A stretch of DNA of 64,000 nucleotides from contig DATFYM010000212.1 of assembly GCA_035315065.1 (NCBI GenBank), positions 20,118-84,117 on the forward strand, written 5' to 3'. Shown piece by piece: positions 17,667 through 25,764 of the stretch. The notes beneath the pieces were generated by a model. It saw only the letters and a program-made list of their open reading frames with translations. It ran no database searches and had not been told where the DNA came from. Within the stretch, counting starts at the first letter, position 1; each line of letters opens with the position of its first letter. A program made the position numbers and the translations under genes. Source of the DNA: DATFYM01 sp035315065. GTDB taxonomy: Bacteria; Acidobacteriota; Terriglobia; UBA7540.

Positions 17667-17705
17667 TCCCAGTTTTCAGTTCTCAGTTCTCAGTTTTCAG
17701 TTACC
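17667..17705 (+). repeat. CAGTTTT/CAGTTCT tandem array
   Basis: Five degenerate 8-bp units (CAGTTTT/CAGTTCT) follow the peptidase stop with no complementary arm nearby. The same theme forms an inverted pair at 30.5-30.7 kb. Confidence 0.7.
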
Positions 17706-17969
17706 GAGCCGACGATGAGTCTTAGGACCTCAGGCCGTGGGTTCGGACGCACAAAAGTGAGTATAGGGGTTCGCGGGGCGCCGATAGTAAAGGAAGGGAC
17801 TTCACTCGTATATAATCATATGGTAGGCTTGCTTCGTAGCCCTGGTGGCCAAGGCGGAATCGAATGTGCGGCCCTGACTTAATAAACGAGACCACGGATT
17901 TGATTGAAAACAAACAAGGTCGAATCGCAGAGGTCCGTACGGTTAGGCGGACAACGGCGGGAGTAAGGC
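17706..17969. other. Gene-free spacer with a -10-like TATAAT
   Basis: No gene is supported. A TATAAT lies at 17811-17816 without a convincing -35. Around 17899-17925 is a stretch (GATTGAAAACAAACAAGG) similar to the core of the 200-bp repeats beginning at 18.5 kb, suggesting an outlying degenerate copy upstream of the SRPBCC gene. Confidence 0.4.
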
Positions 17970-18536
17970 GTGAGTGAATTCGTTGCCAGGTCGGCGGAGT
18001 TTTCCGGCGGGTTCGCCGTCGCGGGCCCGGTGGACCAGGTGTTCGAGCTGTTTTCGCCACTGGGCGAGAAATTGTGGGTGCCACAGTGGAATCCTGAACT
18101 TCTCCACCCTCCCGGCGTCTCCTGGGAGCGGGGACTCATCTTCCGCACCCAAGAAGAAAAAGGAGAAGCTATTTGGGTGGTCACGGCACTTGAGCGGGAG
18201 GCCCACGAGGTGGAGTACCACCGCGTGGAGTCCGGGCGTTACGTCGCGCGCGTCACGGTGGCGTGCAAGGCGGAGACTGAGGGACAGACTCAGGTCGGTG
18301 CGACGTACGTTTTCGTTGGCCTGTCTCCTGAGGGTAACGTCGACATCGCGATCATGACCAGAGAGTCGTATGTTGAGAAGATGAAGCGTTGGGAGCGGTG
18401 GATCAGCGAATCCTTTGCTCGCAACAGGACGGTCGGTACGGTAGCGGGCGTCGGACAACGCCATGGGCTGGGCCTTGGAGCCCGCGGGACTCCGCGTGGA
18501 GTGCCATCCCAACCGCCAGTAGGCAGAAAGCAGTAG
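17970..18536 (+). CDS. SRPBCC/START-fold protein of unknown ligand
   Basis: The protein has the hydrophobic-ligand cavity fold pattern of SRPBCC proteins: GGFAVAGPVDQVFELFSP near the start, VPQWNPELL, a beta-rich middle and a long C-terminal helix (MKRWERWISESFA). The ligand is unknown. Start is GTG 17970 with AAGG upstream. The last ~25 residues (GARGTPRGVPSQPPVGRKQ) are translated from the spacer repeat that begins at 18500, so the ancestral protein was probably shorter. Confidence 0.65.
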   Translation: MSEFVARSAEFSGGFAVAGPVDQVFELFSPLGEKLWVPQWNPELLHPPGVSWERGLIFRTQEEKGEAIWVVTALEREAHEVEYHRVESGRYVARVTVACKAETEGQTQVGATYVFVGLSPEGNVDIAIMTRESYVEKMKRWERWISESFARNRTVGTVAGVGQRHGLGLGARGTPRGVPSQPPVGRKQ

Positions 18537-19370
18537 GCAGAAGGCAGAAAGGTAGGCCTAGTCAAGAGTGCCATCCCAACCGTTAGTTGCAGAAAGCGTA
18601 GGCAGAAAGCGGTAGGCAGAAAGCGGTTGGCCAGAAGATCGAAAAGCGGGAACGAAGCCATTGACTTGTTGAAAACAAAGGATCGTGCCCCGGGACCGAA
18701 CCCATTACGAACCCATTTCGGAAAGGTTAGGATCTGGAGTGCCATCCCAATGGTAGTAGGGAGGAGAGTGAGGCAGAAGGCAGGCGTCTTTGCTTCGACC
18801 CTATAAATCCTGATTCTTGGTTGGTTGGAGAACACAGGCAAATGGTTTTGACAGGACCGAAGCCATTGAGTTGTTGAAAACAAAGGATGCGCCCCGGGAC
18901 CGAACCCATTACGAACCCATTTTGAAAAGGCTAGGATCTGGAGTGCCATCCCAATGGCAGTAGGGAGGAGGGCGAGGGCAGAAGGCAGGCATCTTCGTGT
19001 TGAGCCTGTATCCTGATTCTTGGTTGGTTGGAGAACACAGGCAAATGGTTTTGACAGGACCGAAGCCATTGGCTTATTGAAAACAAAGGATCGTGCCCCG
19101 GATCGAAGCCAATACGAACCCATTTCGGAGAGGTCACGAACAGGAATGCCATCCTAACGGCGGAGGGAAGGAAAGCAAGAGAGAAAGAATGCGTCTCCAA
19201 GCCAAGTCAGGAACGTAATCGGGTGAGAGAAAACAAAGTTACTAAGAATGGGTATTTGGTAGGAATGAACAACGGCGGATTCCTTTGATTCTGCGGAACA
19301 AAGCGGGGGAGTAATTGAAAACAAAGGATCGGCTGTTGGAAACAAACCGAAGAATCGAGCGCGAAGGGTA
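18500..19370. repeat. About 200-bp tandem repeat block, four to five degenerate copies
   Basis: Copies begin with AGTGCCATCCCAA (or AATGCCATCCTAA) at 18500, 18567, 18738, 18942 and 19145. The full unit is 203-204 bp and includes TCCTGATTCTTGGTTGG, GAGAACACAGGCAAATGG, GTTGAAAACAAAGGAT and GAACCCATTACGAACCCATT. The first copy is truncated, the second shortened (171 bp) and the last strongly diverged. The block contains GTAGGCAGAAAG microsatellite units. No credible gene lies inside; frames seen on the minus strand are repeat-derived. Confidence 0.88.
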
Positions 19371-19455
19371 CAGCCGGACGGCGCTCACGCCGGCGATCAC
19401 GGTCTTTGAACCCTAATGTCGTTTATGAGGTTCTGTCAGTCAAACGGAGCAAAAT

Positions 19456-20199
19456 GTGTCACTTCAGAATCGAGTGGCCCTTGTCACAGGGGCTTCACGC
19501 GGCATCGGAAGGGAAATCGCGCTGACCTTGGGACGTGCCGGGGCGCGAATGGCATTGGCATACCGCACCGACCGGTACCGAATCCACCGCGTTGCGCAAG
19601 AGCTTCAATCCCTCGGCCCCCAAGTGATGGCGGTCGCCACGGACGTCACTCGCCCGGAGAGGGTGAAGCAATTGGTGGAAGAGGTCGTCCAGCACTTCGG
19701 ACGTTTGGACATCCTGGTAAACAACGTCGGGGAATTCCAGTGGAAAACGGTGATGGATTCGAGCGCAGAAGAGTGGCACGCCATGCTAGCCTCGAACCTT
19801 TTTAGTGTCTTTTACACTTCGAAGCAGGCACTGCCCGTGATGCGCGCCCAGCGTTGGGGCCGGATCATTAATCTGGGCTCGGTGGGAGCCGAGCGGGCTT
19901 TCGGTCAGGCCAAGATTTCCGCCTACTCGGCTGCCAAGGCAGGAGTGGTGGCTTTCAGCCGGTCGCTGGCGCTGGAGGAGGCGCGCTACGGCATCACCGT
20001 CAACGTGGTGAACCCGGCCATTCTGGATAACAAGGACCTGACGCTGGAAGAGGCGAAGCGGATGAGCGACACGCGCTTTCCCGTCGGACGACCCGCCACT
20101 GCACAGGACGTGGCCGAGGCGGTGAAGTTCTTTGCTCAGGACGAATCCGGCTTCATCACCGGCCAGGCCCTGAGCGTGAGTGGCGGATGGATGTTGTGA
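19456..20199 (+). CDS. SDR-family oxidoreductase, FabG-like
   Basis: A 247-residue classical short-chain dehydrogenase: cofactor motif VTGASRGIG, NNVG motif, catalytic YSAAK with preceding Ser in NLGSVG, and C-terminal ITGQALSVSGG. The closest functional analogues are 3-oxoacyl-ACP or 3-oxoacyl-CoA reductases, but substrate is not fixed by sequence. Start GTG 19456 is preceded by GGAG at 7 nt spacing, which decides the start. It follows the 200-bp repeat block directly and is followed by a spacer inverted repeat. Confidence 0.85.
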   Translation: MSLQNRVALVTGASRGIGREIALTLGRAGARMALAYRTDRYRIHRVAQELQSLGPQVMAVATDVTRPERVKQLVEEVVQHFGRLDILVNNVGEFQWKTVMDSSAEEWHAMLASNLFSVFYTSKQALPVMRAQRWGRIINLGSVGAERAFGQAKISAYSAAKAGVVAFSRSLALEEARYGITVNVVNPAILDNKDLTLEEAKRMSDTRFPVGRPATAQDVAEAVKFFAQDESGFITGQALSVSGGWML

Positions 20200-20203
20200 G
20201 AAG

Positions 20204-20332
20204 AATTGCCGATTGCCGATTGTCGATTGACGATTGGAAAAGAGGCTTATTAACGGCGGTGGATGGCCTACTTGAGCGGCCGCGTGGCTTGCCTACTCCT
20301 CTCTTTCGATCGTCAATCGTCAATCTGCAGTT
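20204..20332. repeat. Spacer inverted repeat, CGATTGACGATT-type arms
   Basis: Left arm GCCGATTGTCGATTGACGAT (about 20210-20236) pairs with CGATCGTCAATCGTCAATC (about 20307-20326). The same motif recurs near 25.68, 28.62, 54.1 and 55.05 kb. Confidence 0.75.
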
Positions 20333-20404
20333 CTTGTTGTTGGCGGCAAGATCAAGATCCCCGATGGGGGCCGCCTCCGCTAGGCTACATAAGTCTAAGC
20401 GAAC

Positions 20405-21418
20405 TTGAAAACGACCAACCGCATCGCGATTGCAGTAGTTCTCCTCTTCGCCCTGGTGGGCATGGGGACAGTCGGATTTCATCTGATCGAGGGCTGGCCA
20501 TGGTTCAAGTGCCTTTACGGTACCCTGATGACCGTGAGCACCATTGGCGCGGAACCCGAAAACCAGCTCTCCGACCGCGGCCGCGTTTTCAATGTTGTGG
20601 TGATGGTACTGGGCCTGGGCTTGGTCGGCTTCACCATTGGCTCCTTCACGCACGCGGTGATACAATTTGAACTAGGCTCGGTTTTTGGGCGCCGCCGGAT
20701 GGAAAAAGAAATCGACAAACTGACCGACCATTTTATCATCTGCGGGGCCGGCCGCGTGGGACGGCGGGTGGCCACCGAGATCGCCGCACGCAAGATCCCG
20801 TTGGTCCTCATCGAGAAAGACCCGGAGCAAGCCCAGTGGGCGCAGCAGAACAACCTGCCTTTTATCATCGGCGACGCCTCTAGCGAGTCGGTGCTGCGAC
20901 AAGCGCACATCGAGCGAGCGCGCGGCCTCGCCACCGCTGTAGCCTCCGACGCGGAGAACGTCTATGTCGTCCTTACAGCTCGCGGCCTGGCGCCTGACCT
21001 GCCGATTGTCGCCCGCGCCGGCGAGGAAGAAGCCCAGTCCAAGATGAGCAAGGCGGGAGCCACCGTAGTCGTATCCCCTTACTCTTACGCCGGCCAACGT
21101 ATCGCGCGCGTCCTTACCCGCCCTCACGTGCAGCAGTTTATCGACCTCGCGTTTGCGCCCCTCGACGAGGGCGGCTTGGATCTACAGATCGAAGAGGTCT
21201 TTGTCGCCGAGATGTCGAAATTGGAGAACTTGAGCCTTGCCCACCTTCGCGTGGGTTTTGGAATCATCGTCCTGGCAGTTCGGCGCAAAGCCGGCCGGCT
21301 CGACTTCAATCCCGAACCGGAAGAGACTGTCTCGGCAGGAGACTTTGTCGTGGCTATGGGGGACTCGCGGAAGATAAGAGAGTTCGCAGGTCTCGCCGGC
21401 CGAGAAGCCCGCGCCTAG
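20405..21418 (+). CDS. Two-TM potassium-channel-like protein with TrkA/RCK domains
   Basis: Architecture: TM1 (about 7-27), pore helix and filter (about 35-50), TM2 (about 55-82), RCK-N Rossmann domain with GAGRVG (about 100-220), and RCK-C (about 250-335). This is the layout of ligand-gated K+ channels such as MthK. The filter segment reads TVSTIGAEPE where canonical channels have TxGYG, so ion selectivity may differ. Start TTG 20405 is the only start giving a full TM1. Probably monocistronic. Confidence 0.85.
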   Translation: MKTTNRIAIAVVLLFALVGMGTVGFHLIEGWPWFKCLYGTLMTVSTIGAEPENQLSDRGRVFNVVVMVLGLGLVGFTIGSFTHAVIQFELGSVFGRRRMEKEIDKLTDHFIICGAGRVGRRVATEIAARKIPLVLIEKDPEQAQWAQQNNLPFIIGDASSESVLRQAHIERARGLATAVASDAENVYVVLTARGLAPDLPIVARAGEEEAQSKMSKAGATVVVSPYSYAGQRIARVLTRPHVQQFIDLAFAPLDEGGLDLQIEEVFVAEMSKLENLSLAHLRVGFGIIVLAVRRKAGRLDFNPEPEETVSAGDFVVAMGDSRKIREFAGLAGREARA

Positions 21419-21483
21419 AGACGGTCGTCCGTCTCCCGTCGCGAAGGACGTGGACAGCGGGTGCGAACAACGGGCGTTTCGCA

Positions 21484-23070
21484 ATGAAAATACTGACTGC
21501 GACTCAGATGCAGCGCATCGATCGCCTCACCACCGAGCGTTACGGCGTGCCCAGCCTGACGTTGATGGAAAACGCCGGCCGCAACGTAGTCGAGTTCATG
21601 GCGCAGCATTTCGCGCCGCTGGCCAGGCACAAGATTACAGTCATCTGCGGGAAGGGAAACAACGGCGGTGACGGGATGGTGGTGGCGCGGATGCTTCGCG
21701 AGCGGGGTTGTGACCCGCGGGTGATCCTGCTCGCCCTTCCCGGCGCTTTGAAGGGCGACGCGGCCGTGAACTGCGAGCGCCTCGCTGCCTCCAGCACCCT
21801 TGAAACGGCGGAGAGCCCGGAAGCCTGGGACCGAGTGCGCCCGAGTCTGGCGGGTACGACGTTGGTGGTGGATGCCATCCTGGGAACGGGCTTGTCGAAG
21901 CCCCTGGAAGGCTTTCTCCTGCAAGTGGTGCGCGACCTGAATCGAGATCTGGCCGCGGCCAAGGTGGTGGCGGTGGACCTCCCGTCGGGGATCTCCGCTG
22001 ATACCGGAGAATTGATGGGCGAGTTCGTTCGCGCCGACGCGTCGGTCACCTTCACGGCGCCCAAGGTAGCGCACGTGTTTCCTCCTGCCGGCCAGCAGGT
22101 CGGCAAATGGGAAGTGAGGCCGATCGGCACTCCACCCGAAGCGCTGGCGGGCGATCCTGAACTCAATCTCAACCTGACCACGCGTCAGGATCTCGCTTGG
22201 CTCCTTGAGCCGCGAAGAGCCGACGCGAACAAAGGGAACTTTGGCCACGTCCTGATCCTGGCAGGCTCGGTGGGCAAGACCGGCGCCGCTGCCATGGCCG
22301 CCAAGTCCGCTTTGCGGTCAGGGGCGGGCCTGGTGACGGTGGCCACTGCTGCGAGCGTGTTGCCGGTGGTCGCAGGACTGGGCATGGAGTTCATGACCGA
22401 GCCTTTGCCGGAAACGGAAGCCGGAACCATCTCCCTGCGCGCACTCGACCAAGGCCCGCTAAGCAGACTGGACAGGCTGATCCAAGGCAAGACGGTGCTC
22501 GCGGTGGGGCCGGGAATTGGCGCCGCGCCGGAAACCGCCGAGCTAGTGCGAGCCGTGTTGCAACGGTACGACCTGCCGATCGTCCTCGACGCCGACGGAC
22601 TTAACGCCTTCGCGGGCCGAGCCAGCATGCTTCGCTCCGGCGGCCGGACTCGCGTTCTCACGCCTCATCCGGGCGAGATGGCGCGGCTGACGGGCGAGAC
22701 GACGGCGGATATTCAGGCTCACCGGCTGGAAGCGGCGCGGAGTTTCGCGACGACTCATCAGTTGCATCTGATTTTGAAAGGCTATCGCACTCTGGCAGCC
22801 GGTCCGGACGGGGAAATCTGGGTGAATCCCACCGGCAACCCCGGGATGGCCACCGGCGGGACCGGCGATGTCCTCACGGGCCTGGTGGCAGGGCTTCTAG
22901 CGCAACACCCGCAACGTTCGGTAACCGAAGTCGCGGCCGCCGCAGTATACTTGCATGGTCTTGCCGGCGACCTTGCGGCACAGGAGTTCGGAGAGGTCGG
23001 GATGATTGCGGGCGATCTGGTGAACGCTCTTCCCAGGGCCTTCAAGAGTCTTGCCGATGCGGCCGCGTGA
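21484..23070 (+). CDS. nnr: Bifunctional NAD(P)HX epimerase / ADP-dependent dehydratase
   Basis: This repair enzyme converts hydrated NAD(P)H back to NAD(P)H. The N-terminal YjeF epimerase domain (about 1-215) has GKGNNGGDGMVVAR; the C-terminal ribokinase-like dehydratase domain (about 225-520) has HPGEMARL and the phosphate/catalytic motif TGNPGMATGGTGDVLTG. Length (528) is normal for the fused bacterial form. ATG 21484 starts the conserved MKILTATQMQ sequence. tsaE follows, an arrangement common in bacteria. Confidence 0.96.
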   Translation: MKILTATQMQRIDRLTTERYGVPSLTLMENAGRNVVEFMAQHFAPLARHKITVICGKGNNGGDGMVVARMLRERGCDPRVILLALPGALKGDAAVNCERLAASSTLETAESPEAWDRVRPSLAGTTLVVDAILGTGLSKPLEGFLLQVVRDLNRDLAAAKVVAVDLPSGISADTGELMGEFVRADASVTFTAPKVAHVFPPAGQQVGKWEVRPIGTPPEALAGDPELNLNLTTRQDLAWLLEPRRADANKGNFGHVLILAGSVGKTGAAAMAAKSALRSGAGLVTVATAASVLPVVAGLGMEFMTEPLPETEAGTISLRALDQGPLSRLDRLIQGKTVLAVGPGIGAAPETAELVRAVLQRYDLPIVLDADGLNAFAGRASMLRSGGRTRVLTPHPGEMARLTGETTADIQAHRLEAARSFATTHQLHLILKGYRTLAAGPDGEIWVNPTGNPGMATGGTGDVLTGLVAGLLAQHPQRSVTEVAAAAVYLHGLAGDLAAQEFGEVGMIAGDLVNALPRAFKSLADAAA

Positions 23071-23131
23071 CAAGTGACGAGTGACGACGACAAAATCTTC
23101 GCCGCGAGAGAAGAGCGCGGCACCTTATGCC

Positions 23132-23650
23132 GTGCGAGCGAAAACTGAGAACCGAAAACTGAGAACTACTGCTAACCGTGAAGGGCCGACTGCGAACTGC
23201 TACACCACCCACTCGCCGGAGGAGACTACCGAGCTGGGGCGAGAATTGGCGCCGGACCTGCGCCCGCCTTGCCTGGTGCTGCTGGAAGGCGAGTTGGGCA
23301 GCGGCAAGACGACGCTGGTGAAGGGGATTGTGGCCGGACTGGACGCCGGCTCCGAAGAAGAAGTGCACAGCCCGTCGTTCACACTGGTCCACGAATACGG
23401 GCGGGATCGTCGGGTGTATCATGTGGACCTCTACCGCATCGAGGGCGGCGCGCGGGAGATCGGGACCCTGGGGCTGGAAGATCTGGTCGACCAGGAGGCT
23501 ACAGTGCTGGTAGAATGGGGAGAGAAACTGGGTGATGTCGGCCTCGTGCCGCAAGTGAGAATTCGCTTGCAGCATCTTGGGGGAGACAACCGGCGCATTT
23601 CGGTCGAAGGGCTCCGCTCGCCGCAGCCGAGGACGCCGGCCCATCGATAG
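23132..23650 (+). CDS. tsaE: tRNA threonylcarbamoyladenosine biosynthesis ATPase TsaE
   Basis: TsaE is the ATPase partner of TsaB-TsaD in making the t6A base of tRNA. Walker A is GELGSGKTTLVKG; SPSFTLVHEY and YHVDLYRI follow, and VEWGEKLGD is the conserved late motif. The domain starts at about YTTHSPEETTELG; upstream residues come from CAGTTTT-type spacer DNA (GCGAAAACTGAGAACC), so the true start is uncertain. GTG 23132 or GTG 23081 are the candidates. It lies just after nnr in the same direction. Confidence 0.88.
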   Translation: MRAKTENRKLRTTANREGPTANCYTTHSPEETTELGRELAPDLRPPCLVLLEGELGSGKTTLVKGIVAGLDAGSEEEVHSPSFTLVHEYGRDRRVYHVDLYRIEGGAREIGTLGLEDLVDQEATVLVEWGEKLGDVGLVPQVRIRLQHLGGDNRRISVEGLRSPQPRTPAHR

Positions 23651-23708
23651 GTGTCTTTGCTTTCTGCCTGCTGCGTTCAAAGGGAACCCGGCATGTGGGA
23701 AACTGGTC

Positions 23709-24251
23709 ATGAACAGAGAGGAATTACGGAAAGCACTCACCCGTTTAGGCGAATTGTTACGGGAAAGGCGCGTAACCGGTGAGATTGCTGTGTTTGGCGG
23801 CGCGGCCATTGTGCTTGGCTTCGACTGGCGGGAAGGTACGGAAGATGTGGATGCCCTTATCACTAAAGGTCACGGTGAGGTGGTAAGGGCACAACAAGAA
23901 GTCGGGGAAGAATTGGGTCTCCCCTCTGATTGGCTGAATGAGCAAGCCACCAGTTATCTGGCTAAGCAACAAGACTTTGAGCTCTACAGAACCTACCCCA
24001 GTGAAGGACAATTCGGCTTGCGTGTCTGGCTGGCCAAACCGCAATACGTTTTGGCGATGAAGATTCTTGCGGCGCGGCGGTACAAGGACGTGCAGGATAT
24101 CATACCCCTCGCGCGCCACCTGAATCTCACCACTGCAGCGGACTTACGGAACTTGGTAAAACACTATTACCCCGAGGAAGAAATTTCGCCTGAGCGGCTT
24201 GTCTTCCTTCGCGACCTGGTAGGAAAAATCAATGCGGCCCCACAGCCTTAA
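23709..24251 (+). CDS. DUF6036/AbiEii-like nucleotidyltransferase
   Basis: The 180-residue protein carries the minimal nucleotidyltransferase signature FGGAAIVLG followed by TEDVDALI, in which two acidic residues would bind metal, and a helical C-terminal half. Related proteins act as the toxin half of nucleotidyltransferase toxin-antitoxin or abortive-infection pairs, but many are uncharacterised. ATG 23709 has a weak ribosome binding site. It overlaps the next gene by 20 bp. The pair is visibly richer in AT than its neighbours, suggesting acquisition. Confidence 0.65.
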   Translation: MNREELRKALTRLGELLRERRVTGEIAVFGGAAIVLGFDWREGTEDVDALITKGHGEVVRAQQEVGEELGLPSDWLNEQATSYLAKQQDFELYRTYPSEGQFGLRVWLAKPQYVLAMKILAARRYKDVQDIIPLARHLNLTTAADLRNLVKHYYPEEEISPERLVFLRDLVGKINAAPQP

Positions 24252-24630
24252 GGAGGCGGTAGCCCGTATAGGTCAACAAGGCTTTTTCCGGCCTCTCAAC
24301 GAGTTTCTTGATGAGTTTTATCTGGCTCAAGAACGCCAAGCCCTGATAAATGAAGAACCCGACCTTACCGGGGATGACTGGCAGGATTCCTATATTGGCG
24401 CTGTGGGGGAGCACTTGGCACGACGCTGGGGCTTGACGATACCACCGTGGGTAGATGATCCACGCCGTTTCTTGGGTAGCCCCTGTTTCGCCGATGACGC
24501 CCAATGGGCGAAACCGGTATTACTGCGTGACAGCCCTATTGCGTTTCGTCGTCGCTTGATTTTCACCGAAGCGGAACCATTACGAAGGGCCCGCTTTCCG
24601 AAGGAGGCAGCAGAAGGCAGCAGGCAGTAG
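24232..24630 (+). CDS. Unknown partner protein overlapping the nucleotidyltransferase gene
   Basis: A 132-residue hydrophilic protein with no named domain. Visible features are an N-terminal helix (SLKEAVARI), an acidic middle (LINEEPDLTGDDWQ), a WGLTIPPWVDDPRRFL stretch and a basic end (SPIAFRRRLIFTEAEPLRRA). Overlap with the upstream gene by 20 bp and AAGGAGG-like sequence near its start imply coupled translation. The final residues run into the GGCAGAAGGCAG spacer array. I do not assign a function; a two-gene toxin-antitoxin or defence unit is a guess. Confidence 0.6.
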   Translation: MRPHSLKEAVARIGQQGFFRPLNEFLDEFYLAQERQALINEEPDLTGDDWQDSYIGAVGEHLARRWGLTIPPWVDDPRRFLGSPCFADDAQWAKPVLLRDSPIAFRRRLIFTEAEPLRRARFPKEAAEGSRQ

Positions 24631-24712
24631 GCAGAAGACCGTAGGCAGAAGAGTGCCTTCGGTGAGAATCTACCGATGCCTATTGCCTACTACGTTCCGC
24701 CTACTGATTTGA
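24606..24712. repeat. Spacer inverted repeat, GTAGGCAGAAG-type arms
   Basis: Units of the type GGCAGTAGGCAGAAG (24606-24655) face CTATTGCCTACTACG and CCGCCTACTG (24678-24706). The left arm overlaps the end of the upstream coding region. Confidence 0.7.
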
Positions 24713-24725
24713 GAAGGGACACAAC

Positions 24726-25535
24726 ATGACAGACAGCACCGGGGTCCAGCGCTGGGCCCTGATCATCGGTTCATCCAGCGGGTTCGGAGAAGCCACCACC
24801 CGCGAGTTGGCTCGTGCCGGGCTCAACATCTTTGGCGTTCATTTTGACCGCCGTTCGGCCATGGAGCACGTCAATCAGATTATCAGCGCCGTGAAAGCCG
24901 AGGGCCGAGACGTAGTGTTCTTCAACATCAACGCGGCCGACGCCGAAAAGCGCGTCGGGGCCCTGGACGGCATGCAGGAGCACTGGCGGCTGTCAGGTGG
25001 GGATCACTTCGTCAAAGTTGTGCTGCATTCTGTGGCTTTTGGATCGCTCCTGCCTTATGTCTCGGAAGATTCGGCCGGTCAACTGACCCAGCCACAAATG
25101 GAGATGACCCTGGATGTAATGGGAAGCAATATCGTCTACTGGGTGCAGGAACTGATGCGCCGCAAGATGATGCGCTCGGGGAGTCGCGTCTACGGCATGA
25201 CCAGCGCAGGCGGTCATAGCGTGATCCCGAACTACGGCGCCGTCTCGGCCGCCAAGTCAGTGCTGGAGTCACATATCCGCCAACTGGCCTACGAGCTGAT
25301 GCCGCACGGCATCACCGCCAACGCCATCCAGGCCGGCGTCACCATCACGCCGGGATCGAGCAAGATTCCGGGTATCGACAAGCTGGCCGAGTTTGCCGGA
25401 ATGCGGAATCCGGGTGGGCGCCTCACCACGCCGCAGGATGTGGCGCAAGCGATCGCCGTGCTGATGGACGATCGCACCCAGTGGATGACGGGCAACGTGA
25501 TTCGCGTCGACGGAGGCGAAGATATCGTGACTTAG
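24726..25535 (+). CDS. Enoyl-ACP-reductase-like SDR (FabL/FabI type)
   Basis: A 269-residue Rossmann reductase. The cofactor loop is atypical (IIGSSSGFGEATT) and the catalytic pair is Tyr-x6-Lys (YGAVSAAK), the spacing found in enoyl-ACP reductases FabI and FabL rather than the Tyr-x3-Lys of classical SDRs. The C terminus MTGNVIRVDGGEDI is standard. I therefore favour a reductase of the fatty-acid elongation cycle, but activity is not proven. ATG 24726 sits at the end of a spacer repeat (GAAGGGACACAAC). Confidence 0.75.
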   Translation: MTDSTGVQRWALIIGSSSGFGEATTRELARAGLNIFGVHFDRRSAMEHVNQIISAVKAEGRDVVFFNINAADAEKRVGALDGMQEHWRLSGGDHFVKVVLHSVAFGSLLPYVSEDSAGQLTQPQMEMTLDVMGSNIVYWVQELMRRKMMRSGSRVYGMTSAGGHSVIPNYGAVSAAKSVLESHIRQLAYELMPHGITANAIQAGVTITPGSSKIPGIDKLAEFAGMRNPGGRLTTPQDVAQAIAVLMDDRTQWMTGNVIRVDGGEDIVT

Positions 25536-25669
25536 GGCGCAGTCTCTTTGGCGTAAGTCGACGACACCGAGGATCAGGGACCAATGAGTATAACAAGCGG
25601 AATGATCGGGGGTCATGTCCTCCGGCTCGTGCTTTAGTTAACATAATATGTCTTATCGGACGTTGCGAA

Positions 25670-25764
25670 CAATTGACGATTTTCGATTGACGATTGGAAA
25701 AACCGGAGTGGCTTGCGTCTTCTCTTCAAATCGGCAATCGTCAATCTGGAATCGGCAATTCTTA
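25670..25764. repeat. Spacer inverted repeat, CGATTGACGATT-type arms
   Basis: The left arm (AATTGACGATTTTCGATTGA, from 25671) and right arm (CGGCAATCGTCAATC, about 25734-25748) pair imperfectly. It fills the gap between two convergent genes and could act as a bidirectional terminator, though no T-tract is present. Confidence 0.7.

Noticed and set aside
18290..19123. 277-codon minus-strand frame in the 200-bp repeat block
   Set aside because: Its sequence is periodic with the repeat and open in repeated copies only because stops are absent from the unit.
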